Shown here: piece after piece, positions 35,514 to 45,127 of the stretch
Layout of the letters: every line of letters begins with the position of its first letter
Numbering within the stretch: the stretch's first letter is position 1
Assembly (NCBI RefSeq): GCF_030486595.1
Contig: NZ_JAUJZH010000015.1
Coordinates: forward strand, 62,001-126,000
Direction of reading: 5' to 3'
Length of the DNA stretch: 64,000 nt
Source of the DNA: Variovorax ginsengisoli
GTDB taxonomy: Bacteria > Pseudomonadota > Gammaproteobacteria > Burkholderiales > Burkholderiaceae_C
The notes under the pieces: generated by a model
The model's input: only the letters and a program-made list of their open reading frames with translations
Told to the model about the DNA's origin: nothing
Database searches by the model: none
Position numbers and translations under genes: made by a program

Positions 35514-36785
35514 TCAGAAGCGCGTGCTGATGGCGCCGCTGACCGCCAGGTCGTCGTCGACCAGCGCGAGCCAGCGCCACTTGTCGAAGGTGGTGCATGG
35601 GTGCGAGATGCCCAGAGCGACGCGATCGCCGACCTGCGGCACCGTGCCCGCGGCATCGAAGCGCAGGTAGGCATGCTGGTCGTTGAGCGCGCTGATCGTC
35701 CAGCCGGGCGGCGCATCGGCCGCCACGCGAGCACCGCGTGGCGCATGCCGCACCGGCACCGGCATCTCCAGGTCATAGGAGATGTCGCGGCGCCCGCAGG
35801 TCAGCAGCGCCAGCCCGGGCTCGGGCACCGACTGCACCATCGCCCAGACCTCGAGCGCCGCGCGCAGCGAGGCGTCCAGCCCTTCGCGCTGCTCCACCTG
35901 CTTCAGGAAGCGGGCGTAGTTGCCGTTGTCGTGCGTGACATAGCAGCCCGAGCGCAGCACGCCGAGCACCGGGCGCGACAGCCCCTGCGCACGCAGCAGC
36001 GGCACGACCAGGTCGAACACCGCGGAGCCGCCGGCCGTGAGCATCAGGCTGTCGTCACCGAACAGGTTCTGCGCATCGCAGCAGCGCGCGACCTCGAGCA
36101 CGCGCTGCACCAGCGCCGTGACCTCGCGCGCGTCGTGCTCGCTGTCGCAGCGGGCGAGGCCGCCTTCGTAGCATTCGATGCCGCCGAGGTGCACGACAGG
36201 CGAGCGCGAGATCGCGGCAGCCAGTGCGAGCGCTTCCTCGAGCGTGCGACACCCGGTGCGCTGGCCGGGAATGCCGATCTCCAGCAGCACGTCGAAGCGT
36301 CGCGGGCTTTGCCGGCGCCGCGCCCAGTCCTCGATCAGCGCCAGCTGCGCCAGCGAATCGACCAGGAACCAGACCCGCAGGTCGCCGTGCCCGGCCAGCA
36401 GCACGTCGAGCCCGTCGAGATCGGCATCGGCGAGCACCTGGTTGGCGATGATGGCCCGCCGGGCCCCCGCTTCGACGCCCACGGCGAGCTGGAAGATGGT
36501 CGCGAAGGTGAGGCCCCAGGCGCCGCCGGCCAGCTGCTGCGCGAACAGCTCGGGCGACATGGTGGTCTTGCCGTGCGGCGCCAGGGTCACGCCCTTGCGC
36601 CGGGCGTAGTCCTGCATCCAGGCGATGTTGTGCGCCAGCGCGGATCGGCGGATGACGGCCAGCGGATAGGCCAGGTCATCGGCCAGCACGTTCCAGCCCT
36701 TCTGGCCGATGTCGGCGGCGCGGCATGGCGCGGCCCCCAGCGGATAGCTCTTGCTTCGGTGGTCGAGGATCAGCTCTTCAGTCAT
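35514..36785 (-). CDS. DSD1/D-threonine-aldolase-fold PLP enzyme (amino acid deaminase type); possible hexosaminate deaminase
   Basis: 423 residues. The N-terminal alanine-racemase-like barrel carries the PLP lysine in LAPHGKTTMSPELFAQQL (about residue 72). The C-terminal beta domain has the zinc-binding His and Cys in GISHPCTTFDKWRW near the end. Enzymes of this family dehydrate or deaminate D-serine-like hydroxy-amino acids, or cleave D-threonine. A 2-amino-3-hydroxy sugar acid has the same reactive head. It sits between the importer ATPase gene (35 bases) and the RpiR gene (8 bases) in one operon. The start ATG at 36785 is the first Met of the conserved protein. Confidence 0.88.
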   Translation of the reverse strand: MTEELILDHRSKSYPLGAAPCRAADIGQKGWNVLADDLAYPLAVIRRSALAHNIAWMQDYARRKGVTLAPHGKTTMSPELFAQQLAGGAWGLTFATIFQLAVGVEAGARRAIIANQVLADADLDGLDVLLAGHGDLRVWFLVDSLAQLALIEDWARRRQSPRRFDVLLEIGIPGQRTGCRTLEEALALAAAISRSPVVHLGGIECYEGGLARCDSEHDAREVTALVQRVLEVARCCDAQNLFGDDSLMLTAGGSAVFDLVVPLLRAQGLSRPVLGVLRSGCYVTHDNGNYARFLKQVEQREGLDASLRAALEVWAMVQSVPEPGLALLTCGRRDISYDLEMPVPVRHAPRGARVAADAPPGWTISALNDQHAYLRFDAAGTVPQVGDRVALGISHPCTTFDKWRWLALVDDDLAVSGAISTRF

Positions 36786-36820
36786 GTTCGCTCCGATGTT
36801 GCTGCGTGCCGCCAGCGTAC

Positions 36821-37806
36821 TCAAAGATCGTTGCGCCAGCAGGCGTGCCAGTGGCCGGGCTGCACTTCGCGCAGCTGCATGTCGGCGCTGGCGCAGCGTT
36901 CCTCGGCCAGCGGGCAGCGGGTGCGGAACACGCAGCCCGAGGGCGGATTCGCCGGGCTCGGCAGGTCGCCCTGCAGCAGCGGGACCACGCGCCGCTGGGC
37001 CGGGTCGGGGATCGGTGCCGCCGCCAGCAGCGCGCGCGTGTAGGGATGCTGCGGGCTGGCATAGAGCGCTTGCGTCGGCGCGATCTCCATCACCCGGCCG
37101 AGATACAGCACCACCACGCGATCGCACAGGTACTCGACCACGTCCAGGTCGTGCGAGATGAAGAGCAGCGTGAGCCCGAGCTGCTCCTTCAGTTCGCCCA
37201 GCAGGTTCACCACCTGGGCCTGGATCGAGACGTCGAGCGCCGACAGCGGCTCGTCGGCAACGATGAACTGCGGCTCGACCGCCAGTGCGCGCGCGATGCC
37301 GATGCGCTGGCGCTGCCCGCCGGAGAACTCGTGCGGAAATCGCTCGGCGTGTTCGGGGCGCAGGCCCACCTGCTGGAGCAGTTGCTCGATGCGCGGCTTG
37401 CGCGCCGCACCCTTGGCCAGCCCGTGCGTGTCGAGCGCCTCGGCCAGCACCTCGCGGATGCGCATGCGCGGGTTGAGGCTGGCGTAGGGATCCTGGAAGA
37501 TGATCTGCACCTTGGAGCGCAGGGGGCGGAACTGCGACTGCGACAGCTGGGCCAGGTCCTGCGGCGGCGCATCCGAGCCCTGCGCCTGGTAGGACATCGC
37601 ACCGCCGGTCGGATCGACCAGCCGCGTCAGCAGGCGCCCGATGGTGCTCTTGCCCGAACCCGATTCGCCGACCAGCCCGAGCGTCTCGCCCTTGCGGATA
37701 TCGAAGCTCACGTCGTCGACCGCGCGCACCGGATGGCTGCCCTTGCCGAAGTACTTCTTCAGGTTGCGGATCTCGAGCAGGTTCTCGCTCGCCAATGTTG
37801 CGCTCG

Positions 37807-37810
<4 letters not shown>
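36821..37810 (-). CDS. Dipeptide/oligopeptide-class ABC transporter ATP-binding protein (DppF/OppF type)
   Basis: 329 residues with Walker A GESGSGKSTIGRLLTRLVDP, signature FSGGQRQRIGIARAL and Walker B FIVADEPLSALDVSIQ. It ends in the C-terminal oligopeptide motif CPLAEERCASADMQLREV, whose cysteines bind a cluster in some members. One of two ATPases of the importer; it overlaps the DppD-type gene by ATGA. Confidence 0.94.
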
Positions 37811-38840
<1,030 letters not shown>

Positions 38841-38844
<4 letters not shown>

Positions 38845-39707
38845 GCGGCCTTCCTCAGCTTCGGGTCGAGCAGGTCGCGCACGCCGTCGCCCAGCATCTG
38901 CAGCGACAGCGCGGTCAGCACGATGGCCAGGCCGGGACAGAAGATGGTCCAGAAGGCGCGGTCGGCATAGTCGAGGCTGCCGGCGATCATCGTGCCCCAG
39001 GTCGGGATGTCGGGCGGCACGCCGACCCCAAGGAACGACAGTCCGGCCTCGGCCAGGATCGCGTAGGCGAAGATGAAGGTCACCTGCACCAGGATCGGCG
39101 ACATCAGGTTCGGCAGGATGTGCTTGCAGAGGATCTTCGGCGTGCGCACGCCGAGCGCCCGCGCCGCGTCGACGAACAGCAGCTCGCGCAGCACCAGCGT
39201 GGTGGCGCGCACCACGCGGGCCACGCGCGGCGTGTAGACGATCACCAGGGCCAGCATCACGTTCCACAGCGAGACGCCGAGGATCGACACCAGCGCGATG
39301 CCCAGCAGGATGTCGGGGAAGGACATCATGGCGTCGACCACGCGCATCAGCGGCGCGTCGAGCCGGCGGAAGAAACCCGCGAGCATGCCCATCAAGGTGC
39401 CGAACAACACCGCGCCGGCGGCCGTCACGACGCCGATCAGCAGCGAGTAGCGCGCGCCGTGCACGATGCGCAGCATCACGTCGCGGCCCAGCTCGTCGGT
39501 GCCGGCCCAGTGTTCGAGCGAAGGCGCATGCAGGCGCTGGCCGATCTCGATGGCGCCGGGGTCGGCGTCCGACAGCAGCGGGTAGAGCACGGCGACACCG
39601 GTCACCAGCAGCAGCACCAGGGCCGCCGCCAGCACGATCTTGCGCCCGAACAGGCGCCGCGCCACCGGCATCGCTGCGCGCCAGCGGGAAAGAAGCGAGG
39701 CTCTCAT
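38841..39707 (-). CDS. Dipeptide/oligopeptide-class ABC transporter permease (DppC type)
   Basis: 288 residues from the ATG at 39707. A cytoplasmic N-terminus is followed by one helix, then the domain GTDELGRDVMLRIVHGARYS typical of DppC, further helices, and the coupling region FVDAARALGVRTPKILCKHI. It forms the channel with the DppB-type subunit. ATGA overlap with both neighbours. Confidence 0.94.
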
Positions 39708-40654
39708 TTGCCCTCCAGCCGGATGCGCGGATCGACCAGCGTATAGATGAAGTCGACACCGAGGTTGATGAAGACGTAGATGGCGGCGATGACCAGCAGC
39801 GTGCCCTGGATCACCGGATAGTCGCGCCGCAGCACCGCGCGCACCACCAGGTTGCCGACGCCGGGCAGGTTGAAGACCGTCTCGGTCACGACCGTGCCGC
39901 CGATCATCAGCGCCAGCGTGAGGCCAAGCACCGTGACGATCGGCACCAGCGCGTTGCGCAGCACGTGCTTGACCATGATCACGCGCTCGGGCAGCCCCTT
40001 GGCGCGGGCCGTGCGCACATAGTCCTCGCCGAGGATGTCGAGCATCGAGGCCCGCGTGAAGCGGATGATCAAAGCCGAATTCAGCAGGCCCAGCACCAGC
40101 GCCGGCAGCAGCAGGTGCTGGAGGCGCTCGCCGAAGGACGCGCTCGGGTCGCCATAGCCCGAAGCCGGGAACCAGCCGAGCCTGACGGCGAAGAACTGGA
40201 TCAGGATCAGGCCGAGCCAGAAGCTCGGGATGCTGGCGCCGAGCATCGCGACGCCGCTCACGGCCTGGTCGGCCGCGCTGCCGCGCCAGATCGCCGCCGA
40301 CATGCCGGCCGGGATGCCGATCAGCGCCGCGATGCCGACCGCGAACAAGGCCAGGAACAAGGTCGGCTCGGCGCGCTCGAGCAGCGCCTGCGAGACCGGC
40401 CGCTGCAGGAACAGCGACTGCCCGAGGTTGCCCTGCAGCAGCTCGCCGACCCACAGCACGAACTGCGTCGGCAGCGGCTTGTCGAGGCCGTACTGGATGC
40501 GGGCCTGGGCGATGTCGGCCGTCGTGGCCTGGTCGCCGAGCAGCAGCGCGACCGGATCGCCGGAAGCCAGCCGGGTCAGCGCGAAGACGAGCACCGCGAC
40601 GATGGCGAGCACCACCACGGCCCCCGCCAGGCGGGTCAGCAGAAAGCGCAGCAT
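39704..40654 (-). CDS. Dipeptide/oligopeptide-class ABC transporter permease (DppB type)
   Basis: 316 residues, about six membrane helices. The N-terminus MLRFLLTRLAGAVVVLAIVA and the coupling segment EDYVRTARAKGLPERVIMVK are family standard. It is 18 bases downstream of the binding-protein gene. The class includes importers for chitobiose as well as peptides, so the substrate need not be a peptide. Confidence 0.94.
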   Translation of the reverse strand: MLRFLLTRLAGAVVVLAIVAVLVFALTRLASGDPVALLLGDQATTADIAQARIQYGLDKPLPTQFVLWVGELLQGNLGQSLFLQRPVSQALLERAEPTLFLALFAVGIAALIGIPAGMSAAIWRGSAADQAVSGVAMLGASIPSFWLGLILIQFFAVRLGWFPASGYGDPSASFGERLQHLLLPALVLGLLNSALIIRFTRASMLDILGEDYVRTARAKGLPERVIMVKHVLRNALVPIVTVLGLTLALMIGGTVVTETVFNLPGVGNLVVRAVLRRDYPVIQGTLLVIAAIYVFINLGVDFIYTLVDPRIRLEGK

Positions 40655-40672
40655 GGGGCGTTCCGTTCCGGC

Positions 40673-42277
40673 CTACTTGGCGAGGCCGGTGTTCCAGAAG
40701 AACGGCCAGATGGCGGGCGTGTAGCCCTCGAGCTTGGCCGAGCGCGCCGACAGTCCGTTGAACTTGCCGACCTCGATGAACGGCACTTCGTCATACACCG
40801 TCTGCTGCACCGTGCCCCACAAGGCGCCGCGCTTGCCGCTGTCGGTCTCCTGGTTGAAGGCCTTGAGGCTGGACTTCTTCGCCGCTGAATCCCACCAGCC
40901 CGGCGCGTCGTCGCCGAGTTGCGGCGGCGACAGCATCGGTTCCGGGAACAGGCCCGAATGGGTGAAGTACACGTCCCACAGCTTCGGGTCGTTGCGCCGC
41001 TGCACCAGGGTCGCCCAGTCGACCACCTGCAGGTCGGTCTTGAAGCCGGCCTTCTTGAGCTGCTCGGACATCACCAGCGCCATGTTGTAGTGGAACTCGT
41101 ACTGGCGGCTGGCCATGATGCGGATCGGCTGGCCGTTGTAGCCCGCCTTGGCCGCGGCCTCCTTGGCGGCCTGCGGATTGCGCGTGTTGTAGACGTTGCT
41201 GCCGGTCGCCGCGTAGTACGGCGTGCCCTTCGGGAAGAAGTTCGGCTCGACCACGAAGAAGCGGTTGTCGCCGAAGCCGGCCGCCATCAGCTCGCCCTGC
41301 CCGACCGCGGTCTGCACGGCGCGGCGCAGCGGCTGCGAGGTCAGCACGCCCTCCTTGGTGTTGAACACGATGTAGGGGAAGCCGAAGTTCTTCGTGACGA
41401 TCGGCACCACCGCCGGCGCGCCCTTCTCGATCCGGCCGATGGCCTCGACCGGCAGCAGGTCGGCGTACTGGAACTGGCCCGACAGAGAGCCTTCGACGCG
41501 CGTGTTGGCATTCGGCACCGGCACGAAGCGCAGTTCGTCGAGCACGGCTTCGCGACGGCCGGCATAGCCGCTCGGTGCTTCCTTGCGCGCGCTGTAGCCG
41601 TCGAAGCGGGTCAGCACCGTGAACTGGTCGGGCCGGCGCTCCTTGAACTTGTAGGGGCCGGTGCCGATGAAGTCCTTGAGCTGCGGCGCGATGCTCTCCT
41701 TGGCCATGATGGCGGCCATGCCGCTCGGCAGGGCGAGCTGGGCCAGCAGCGGCGCATATGGGTTCTTGAGCTTCAGCTCGACGCCGAGCGGGCCCTTGGC
41801 GCTCAGTGACTCGACTTCCTTGGCGACCGACTTGCCGCGCGGCGAGAGTTCCATCCAGCGCTGCAGCGAGGCCACCACGTCGTCGGCGTTGAGGTCGCGC
41901 CCGTTGTGCAGCTTGACGCCCTTGCGGATCGTGAAGCTGTAGCTGAGGCCGTCCTTCGAGACCACGGGCATGCCTTCGGCCAGCATCGGCGCCACGTTCC
42001 AGTTGGCGTCGAAGGTGTAGAGCGGCTCGTAGACGTGCTGCATGATCGTGCCGACCAGGTCGGCGGTGCTGACCATCGGGTCCAGGCCTTGCGGCTCGCC
42101 GACCATGGCGAGATTGGCGGCCCCGCCCTTGGGCAGTTCGGCCTGGGCCGCACCGGCCCACAGCCCGAGCGCGACGCAGGCGGCGAACGCCCCCGCGAGC
42201 GGACGCCATGGCGATCCACGCGTTGGCTTCAACCGGAGAAAACCAGATGTGGCTACAGTGTTGGCGGAAGATTGCAT
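40673..42277 (-). CDS. Periplasmic solute-binding protein of the Dpp-class importer (family 5)
   Basis: 534 residues. A longer than usual N-region precedes the hydrophobic signal ending GAAQAELPK. The mature chain follows family 5: GLDPMVSTADLVGTIMQHVY, EGMPVVSKDGLSYSFTIRKG and VKLHNGRDLNADDVVASLQR. It captures the substrate for the five-gene importer. It is the first gene of the minus-strand unit, with a TGTAAT-type box (42290-42304) ending 13 bases upstream of its ATG. In Vibrio a related family-5 receptor binds chitobiose, which supports but does not prove an amino-sugar ligand. Confidence 0.93.
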   Translation of the reverse strand: MQSSANTVATSGFLRLKPTRGSPWRPLAGAFAACVALGLWAGAAQAELPKGGAANLAMVGEPQGLDPMVSTADLVGTIMQHVYEPLYTFDANWNVAPMLAEGMPVVSKDGLSYSFTIRKGVKLHNGRDLNADDVVASLQRWMELSPRGKSVAKEVESLSAKGPLGVELKLKNPYAPLLAQLALPSGMAAIMAKESIAPQLKDFIGTGPYKFKERRPDQFTVLTRFDGYSARKEAPSGYAGRREAVLDELRFVPVPNANTRVEGSLSGQFQYADLLPVEAIGRIEKGAPAVVPIVTKNFGFPYIVFNTKEGVLTSQPLRRAVQTAVGQGELMAAGFGDNRFFVVEPNFFPKGTPYYAATGSNVYNTRNPQAAKEAAAKAGYNGQPIRIMASRQYEFHYNMALVMSEQLKKAGFKTDLQVVDWATLVQRRNDPKLWDVYFTHSGLFPEPMLSPPQLGDDAPGWWDSAAKKSSLKAFNQETDSGKRGALWGTVQQTVYDEVPFIEVGKFNGLSARSAKLEGYTPAIWPFFWNTGLAK

Positions 42278-42289
42278 CGCGGCTCCGTG

Positions 42290-42304
42290 AGTAATAACAT
42301 TACA
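42290..42304. promoter_or_regulatory. RpiR-type operator, box 1, before the importer operon
   Basis: AGTAAT-AAC-ATTACA, an inverted repeat with one arm mismatch, 13 bases upstream of the solute-binding protein start on the minus strand. It matches the TGTAAT-N3-ATTACA form recognised by HexR-like RpiR regulators, and one is encoded in this operon (34603-35505). Confidence 0.7.
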
Positions 42305-42363
42305 TCGGCGATCGTATTTCCCAGCGAATTGCGCGTCAAACGGGGGTTTACCCTTAATTTTTC

Positions 42364-42378
42364 TGTAATTTCATTACA
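42364..42378. promoter_or_regulatory. RpiR-type operator, box 2, before ridA-dgoK-dgoA
   Basis: TGTAAT-TTC-ATTACA, a perfect 15-bp palindrome, 12 bases before the RidA start codon. It mirrors box 1 at the other end of the 113-base divergent spacer, so both transcripts are probably co-regulated. A GGGTTTACCC palindrome also lies in the spacer. -35 and -10 elements could not be fixed. Confidence 0.75.
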
Positions 42379-42390
42379 CACCTACCCGCC

Positions 42391-42783
42391 ATGTCCAAAG
42401 TTGAAATGCTCGGCCAGTCGCCGATCGCCTCCGATCGCCAGGCCCGTCCGCTGTCCCCCGCCACCCGCGCCGGCGACTTCGTCTTCGTCTCGGGCCAGGT
42501 GCCCACCGACGACCAGGGCCAGGTCATCGTCGGCGGCATCGAGGCGCAGACGCGCCAGGTCTTCAAGCGCATCGAGCAGGCCCTGGCGCTGGCCGACTGC
42601 ACCCTGGCCGACATCGCCAAGGTCAGCGTCTGGCTCGACGACGCGCGCGACTTCGGCAGCTTCAACCGCGTCTACATGGAATGCCTGGGCGAGCACCGGC
42701 CCGCGCGCTCGACCGTCGAGGCGCGGCTGATGATCGACGCCAAGGTCGAGATCGACGTCACGGCCTACAAGCCGCGCGGCTGA
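42391..42783 (+). CDS. RidA-family enamine/imine deaminase
   Basis: 130 residues. The conserved carboxylate-binding Arg lies in RPARSTVEARLMIDAKVEID, and GDFVFVSGQVPTD opens the fold. RidA proteins hydrolyse reactive enamines and imines released by PLP-dependent dehydratases. Its partner is most likely the DSD1-fold enzyme encoded on the other strand under the same control. It opens the plus-strand unit, 16 bases before dgoK. Confidence 0.9.
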   Translation: MSKVEMLGQSPIASDRQARPLSPATRAGDFVFVSGQVPTDDQGQVIVGGIEAQTRQVFKRIEQALALADCTLADIAKVSVWLDDARDFGSFNRVYMECLGEHRPARSTVEARLMIDAKVEIDVTAYKPRG

Positions 42784-42799
42784 GACGGAGACCGCGCCG

Positions 42800-43696
42800 A
42801 TGTCTTCCCATCACCTGGTGGCGGTCGACTGGGGCACCAGTTCGCTGCGCGGCGCGCTGCTCGACGCCGACGGCCGCGTGCGCGAGGAGCAAAGCCATCC
42901 GCGCGGCATCCTGAGCGTCAAGCCCGGCGGCTTCACCGAGGTCTTCGAGACCCTGTTCGGCGACTGGATGCGCCCGCTGGGCACCCGCTGCCTGATCTCA
43001 GGCATGGCCGGCAGCAAGCAGGGCTGGGTCGAGGCCCCCTACTGCCCCTGCCCCGCCGGCCTGTCCGAGGTGCGCGCCAAGGTGCTCGAGATCGAACCCG
43101 GGCGAATCTCGATCGTGCCGGGCCTCAACGACAGCCACGACGGCGTGCCCGACGTGATGCGCGGCGAAGAGGTCCAGATCTTCGGCGCCATGGCGCTGAC
43201 CGGCCTGCGCGACGGCCTGTTCGTGCTGCCCGGCACGCACAACAAGTGGGCCCGCGTCAAGAACGGCATGGTGACGGGCTTTCGCACCTTCATGACCGGC
43301 GAGCTCTATTCGCTGCTGAGCCAGCATTCGATCCTGGCGCGCACGCTCGACACCTCGGCGCCGCTCGACGAAGCCGCCTTCCTGCAGGGCGTGACGCAGT
43401 CCGACAACGGCCAGGGCCTGCTGCACAACGCCTTCGGCGCGCGCACCCTGGCGCTGTTCGACCGCATGCCGACGCGCGAACTCGCCAGCTACCTGTCGGG
43501 CATCCTGATCGGCGAAGAACTGCGCACCCAGTCGGTCCATGCCGCGGTCGACGTGGTGCTGATCGGCAGCCCCGCACTCACGCAGCGCTACCAGCTGGCG
43601 CTGCAGGCCGCGGGCACCCAGGCCCGCACGCTCGGCGCCGAGGCCACCTGGGCCGGCCTGCACGCCATTCACTCCACCAGCCACCGAAAGACATGA
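42800..43696 (+). CDS. dgoK: 2-dehydro-3-deoxygalactonokinase
   Basis: 298 residues. DgoK hallmarks are VAVDWGTSSLRGALLD at the N-terminus, ISGMAGSKQGWVEAPYCPCP and LPGTHNKWARVKNGMV. It phosphorylates 2-keto-3-deoxy-galactonate (or a close epimer) at position 6 with ATP in the cytoplasm. Stop and aldolase start overlap (ATGA at 43693). Its place next to RidA and opposite the deacylase/deaminase genes suggests the keto-deoxy acid comes from an amino-sugar acid. Confidence 0.93.
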   Translation: MSSHHLVAVDWGTSSLRGALLDADGRVREEQSHPRGILSVKPGGFTEVFETLFGDWMRPLGTRCLISGMAGSKQGWVEAPYCPCPAGLSEVRAKVLEIEPGRISIVPGLNDSHDGVPDVMRGEEVQIFGAMALTGLRDGLFVLPGTHNKWARVKNGMVTGFRTFMTGELYSLLSQHSILARTLDTSAPLDEAAFLQGVTQSDNGQGLLHNAFGARTLALFDRMPTRELASYLSGILIGEELRTQSVHAAVDVVLIGSPALTQRYQLALQAAGTQARTLGAEATWAGLHAIHSTSHRKT

Positions 43697-44334
43697 CCAT
43701 TCCGCTCGCCAAATTCTCCGCCGCCATGCAGGCACTGCCGCTGGTGGCGATCCTGCGCGGGCTCACGCCGGCCGAAGCGCCCGCGGTGGGTGACGCCATC
43801 GTCGACGCCGGCTTCCGCCTGCTCGAGGTGCCGCTCAATTCGCCGCAGCCGCTCGAGAGCATCGCCCTGCTGCGCCAGCGCTTCCCGCAGGCGCTGGTCG
43901 GCGCCGGCACCGTACTCGACCCGCAGCAGGTGCGGGCGGTGCAGGGCGCGGGCGGCGAACTGATCGTGGCGCCGAACTTCAACGCCGAGGTGATCGCCGA
44001 GGCCGTGCGCCTGGGCCTGGTGAGCCTGCCCGGCGTGATGACGCCGACCGAGGCCTTCGGCGCGCTGGCCGCGGGCGCCACCGGGCTCAAGCTGTTCCCG
44101 GCCGAACTGGCGTCGCCGGCGGTGGTCAAGGCCCTGCTCGCAGTGCTGCCCAAGGACACGCCGCTGATGCCGGTCGGCGGCATCACGCCCGACAACATGG
44201 ACGCCTGGCGCGCCGCAGGATCGGCCGGCTTCGGCATCGGTTCGGCGCTCTACAAGCCGGGCAAGAGTGCCGCCGCGGTGCACGAGGACGCACTGCGCTT
44301 CGTCGCCGCGTTCAACCGCACGCAGCGCGCCTGA
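43693..44334 (+). CDS. dgoA: 2-dehydro-3-deoxy-6-phosphogalactonate aldolase
   Basis: 213 residues from the ATG at 43693. KDPG/KDPGal aldolase motifs are ILRGLTPAEAPAV, the Glu in LLEVPLNSPQPLE, LVGAGTVLDPQQV and the Schiff-base Lys in TGLKLFPAELASP. It cleaves the phosphorylated keto-deoxy acid to pyruvate and glyceraldehyde-3-phosphate. It is more like DgoA than the second aldolase in the window (eda, 61063-61704). Confidence 0.92.
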   Translation: MTIPLAKFSAAMQALPLVAILRGLTPAEAPAVGDAIVDAGFRLLEVPLNSPQPLESIALLRQRFPQALVGAGTVLDPQQVRAVQGAGGELIVAPNFNAEVIAEAVRLGLVSLPGVMTPTEAFGALAAGATGLKLFPAELASPAVVKALLAVLPKDTPLMPVGGITPDNMDAWRAAGSAGFGIGSALYKPGKSAAAVHEDALRFVAAFNRTQRA

Positions 44335-44355
44335 CAATCCCGACGCCACCCCGCC

Positions 44356-45105
44356 ATGACCGCAGATTCCGACTACGCCAGTCCCGCCGTGCGCACCCTG
44401 CGCGAAGACCTCGCGCTGGCCTTGCGCGCCGCCGCGCACCACGGCCTGTCCGAAGGCGTGTGCAATCATTTCAGCGTCCTGCTGCCCGGCGCCGGCGACC
44501 GCTACCTGATCAACCCGCGCGGCCTGCACTGGAGCGAGATCGGCGCCGATGACATCGTGCTGATCGACGTCCATGGCGAAGTGCTCGCCGGCCGGCACCG
44601 GGTCGAGCCGACCGCCCTCTTCATCCACGGCGCGGTGCATCGCCTCACGGGCCATGCGGTGGTGCTGCATTGCCACATGCCCTATGCGACCGCGCTGACG
44701 CTGACGGCCGATCGCGCGCTCGACCCCACCTTGAGTCAGAACGCGATGCGCTTCATGGACCGGATCGCGGTCGATGCCGACTACAACGGCCTGGCGCTCG
44801 ACGACCGCGAGGGCGAGCGGATCGCCCGCGCCATGGTTGGCAAGGACGTGGCCTTCCTCGCCAACCATGGCGTGGTGGTGGCCGGCGCGCGCATCGCCCA
44901 TGCCTACGACGACCTGTACTACCTCGAGCGCGCCTGCCTGCACCAAGTGATCGCGCAGTCCACCGGCCGGCCGCTGGTGCCGGTCGATCGGGCGCTGGCC
45001 GCGCAGGTCGCGGCCCAGATCCAGGGCGAGCGCGAGCAGTCGGACCTGTTCTTCGAGGCCCTGCGGCGCCTGCTGCCGGCGCCGCGCCCCGCTCGGCCCG
45101 CGTAG
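44356..45105 (+). CDS. Class II aldolase/adducin-family protein
   Basis: 249 residues. The metal-binding His pair lies in VLHCHMPYATALTL and a further His in LANHGVVVAGARI. EGVCNHFSVLLPG and NPRGLHWSEIGADDI are family standard. Members cleave phosphorylated or free hydroxy-acyl sugars, or act as dehydratases or decarboxylases. It follows dgoA by 21 bases in the same direction and may be the last gene of the RpiR-controlled unit. The substrate is unknown. Confidence 0.88.
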   Translation: MTADSDYASPAVRTLREDLALALRAAAHHGLSEGVCNHFSVLLPGAGDRYLINPRGLHWSEIGADDIVLIDVHGEVLAGRHRVEPTALFIHGAVHRLTGHAVVLHCHMPYATALTLTADRALDPTLSQNAMRFMDRIAVDADYNGLALDDREGERIARAMVGKDVAFLANHGVVVAGARIAHAYDDLYYLERACLHQVIAQSTGRPLVPVDRALAAQVAAQIQGEREQSDLFFEALRRLLPAPRPARPA

Positions 45106-45127
45106 GGACCGCGCCGCCATCGGCTTC

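Noticed and set aside
33101..35776. A single 891-codon frame covering the D-aminoacylase and RpiR region
   Set aside because: Only the part from 34606 down is a real protein; the N-terminal half is an out-of-frame reading of the RpiR and PLP enzyme genes.
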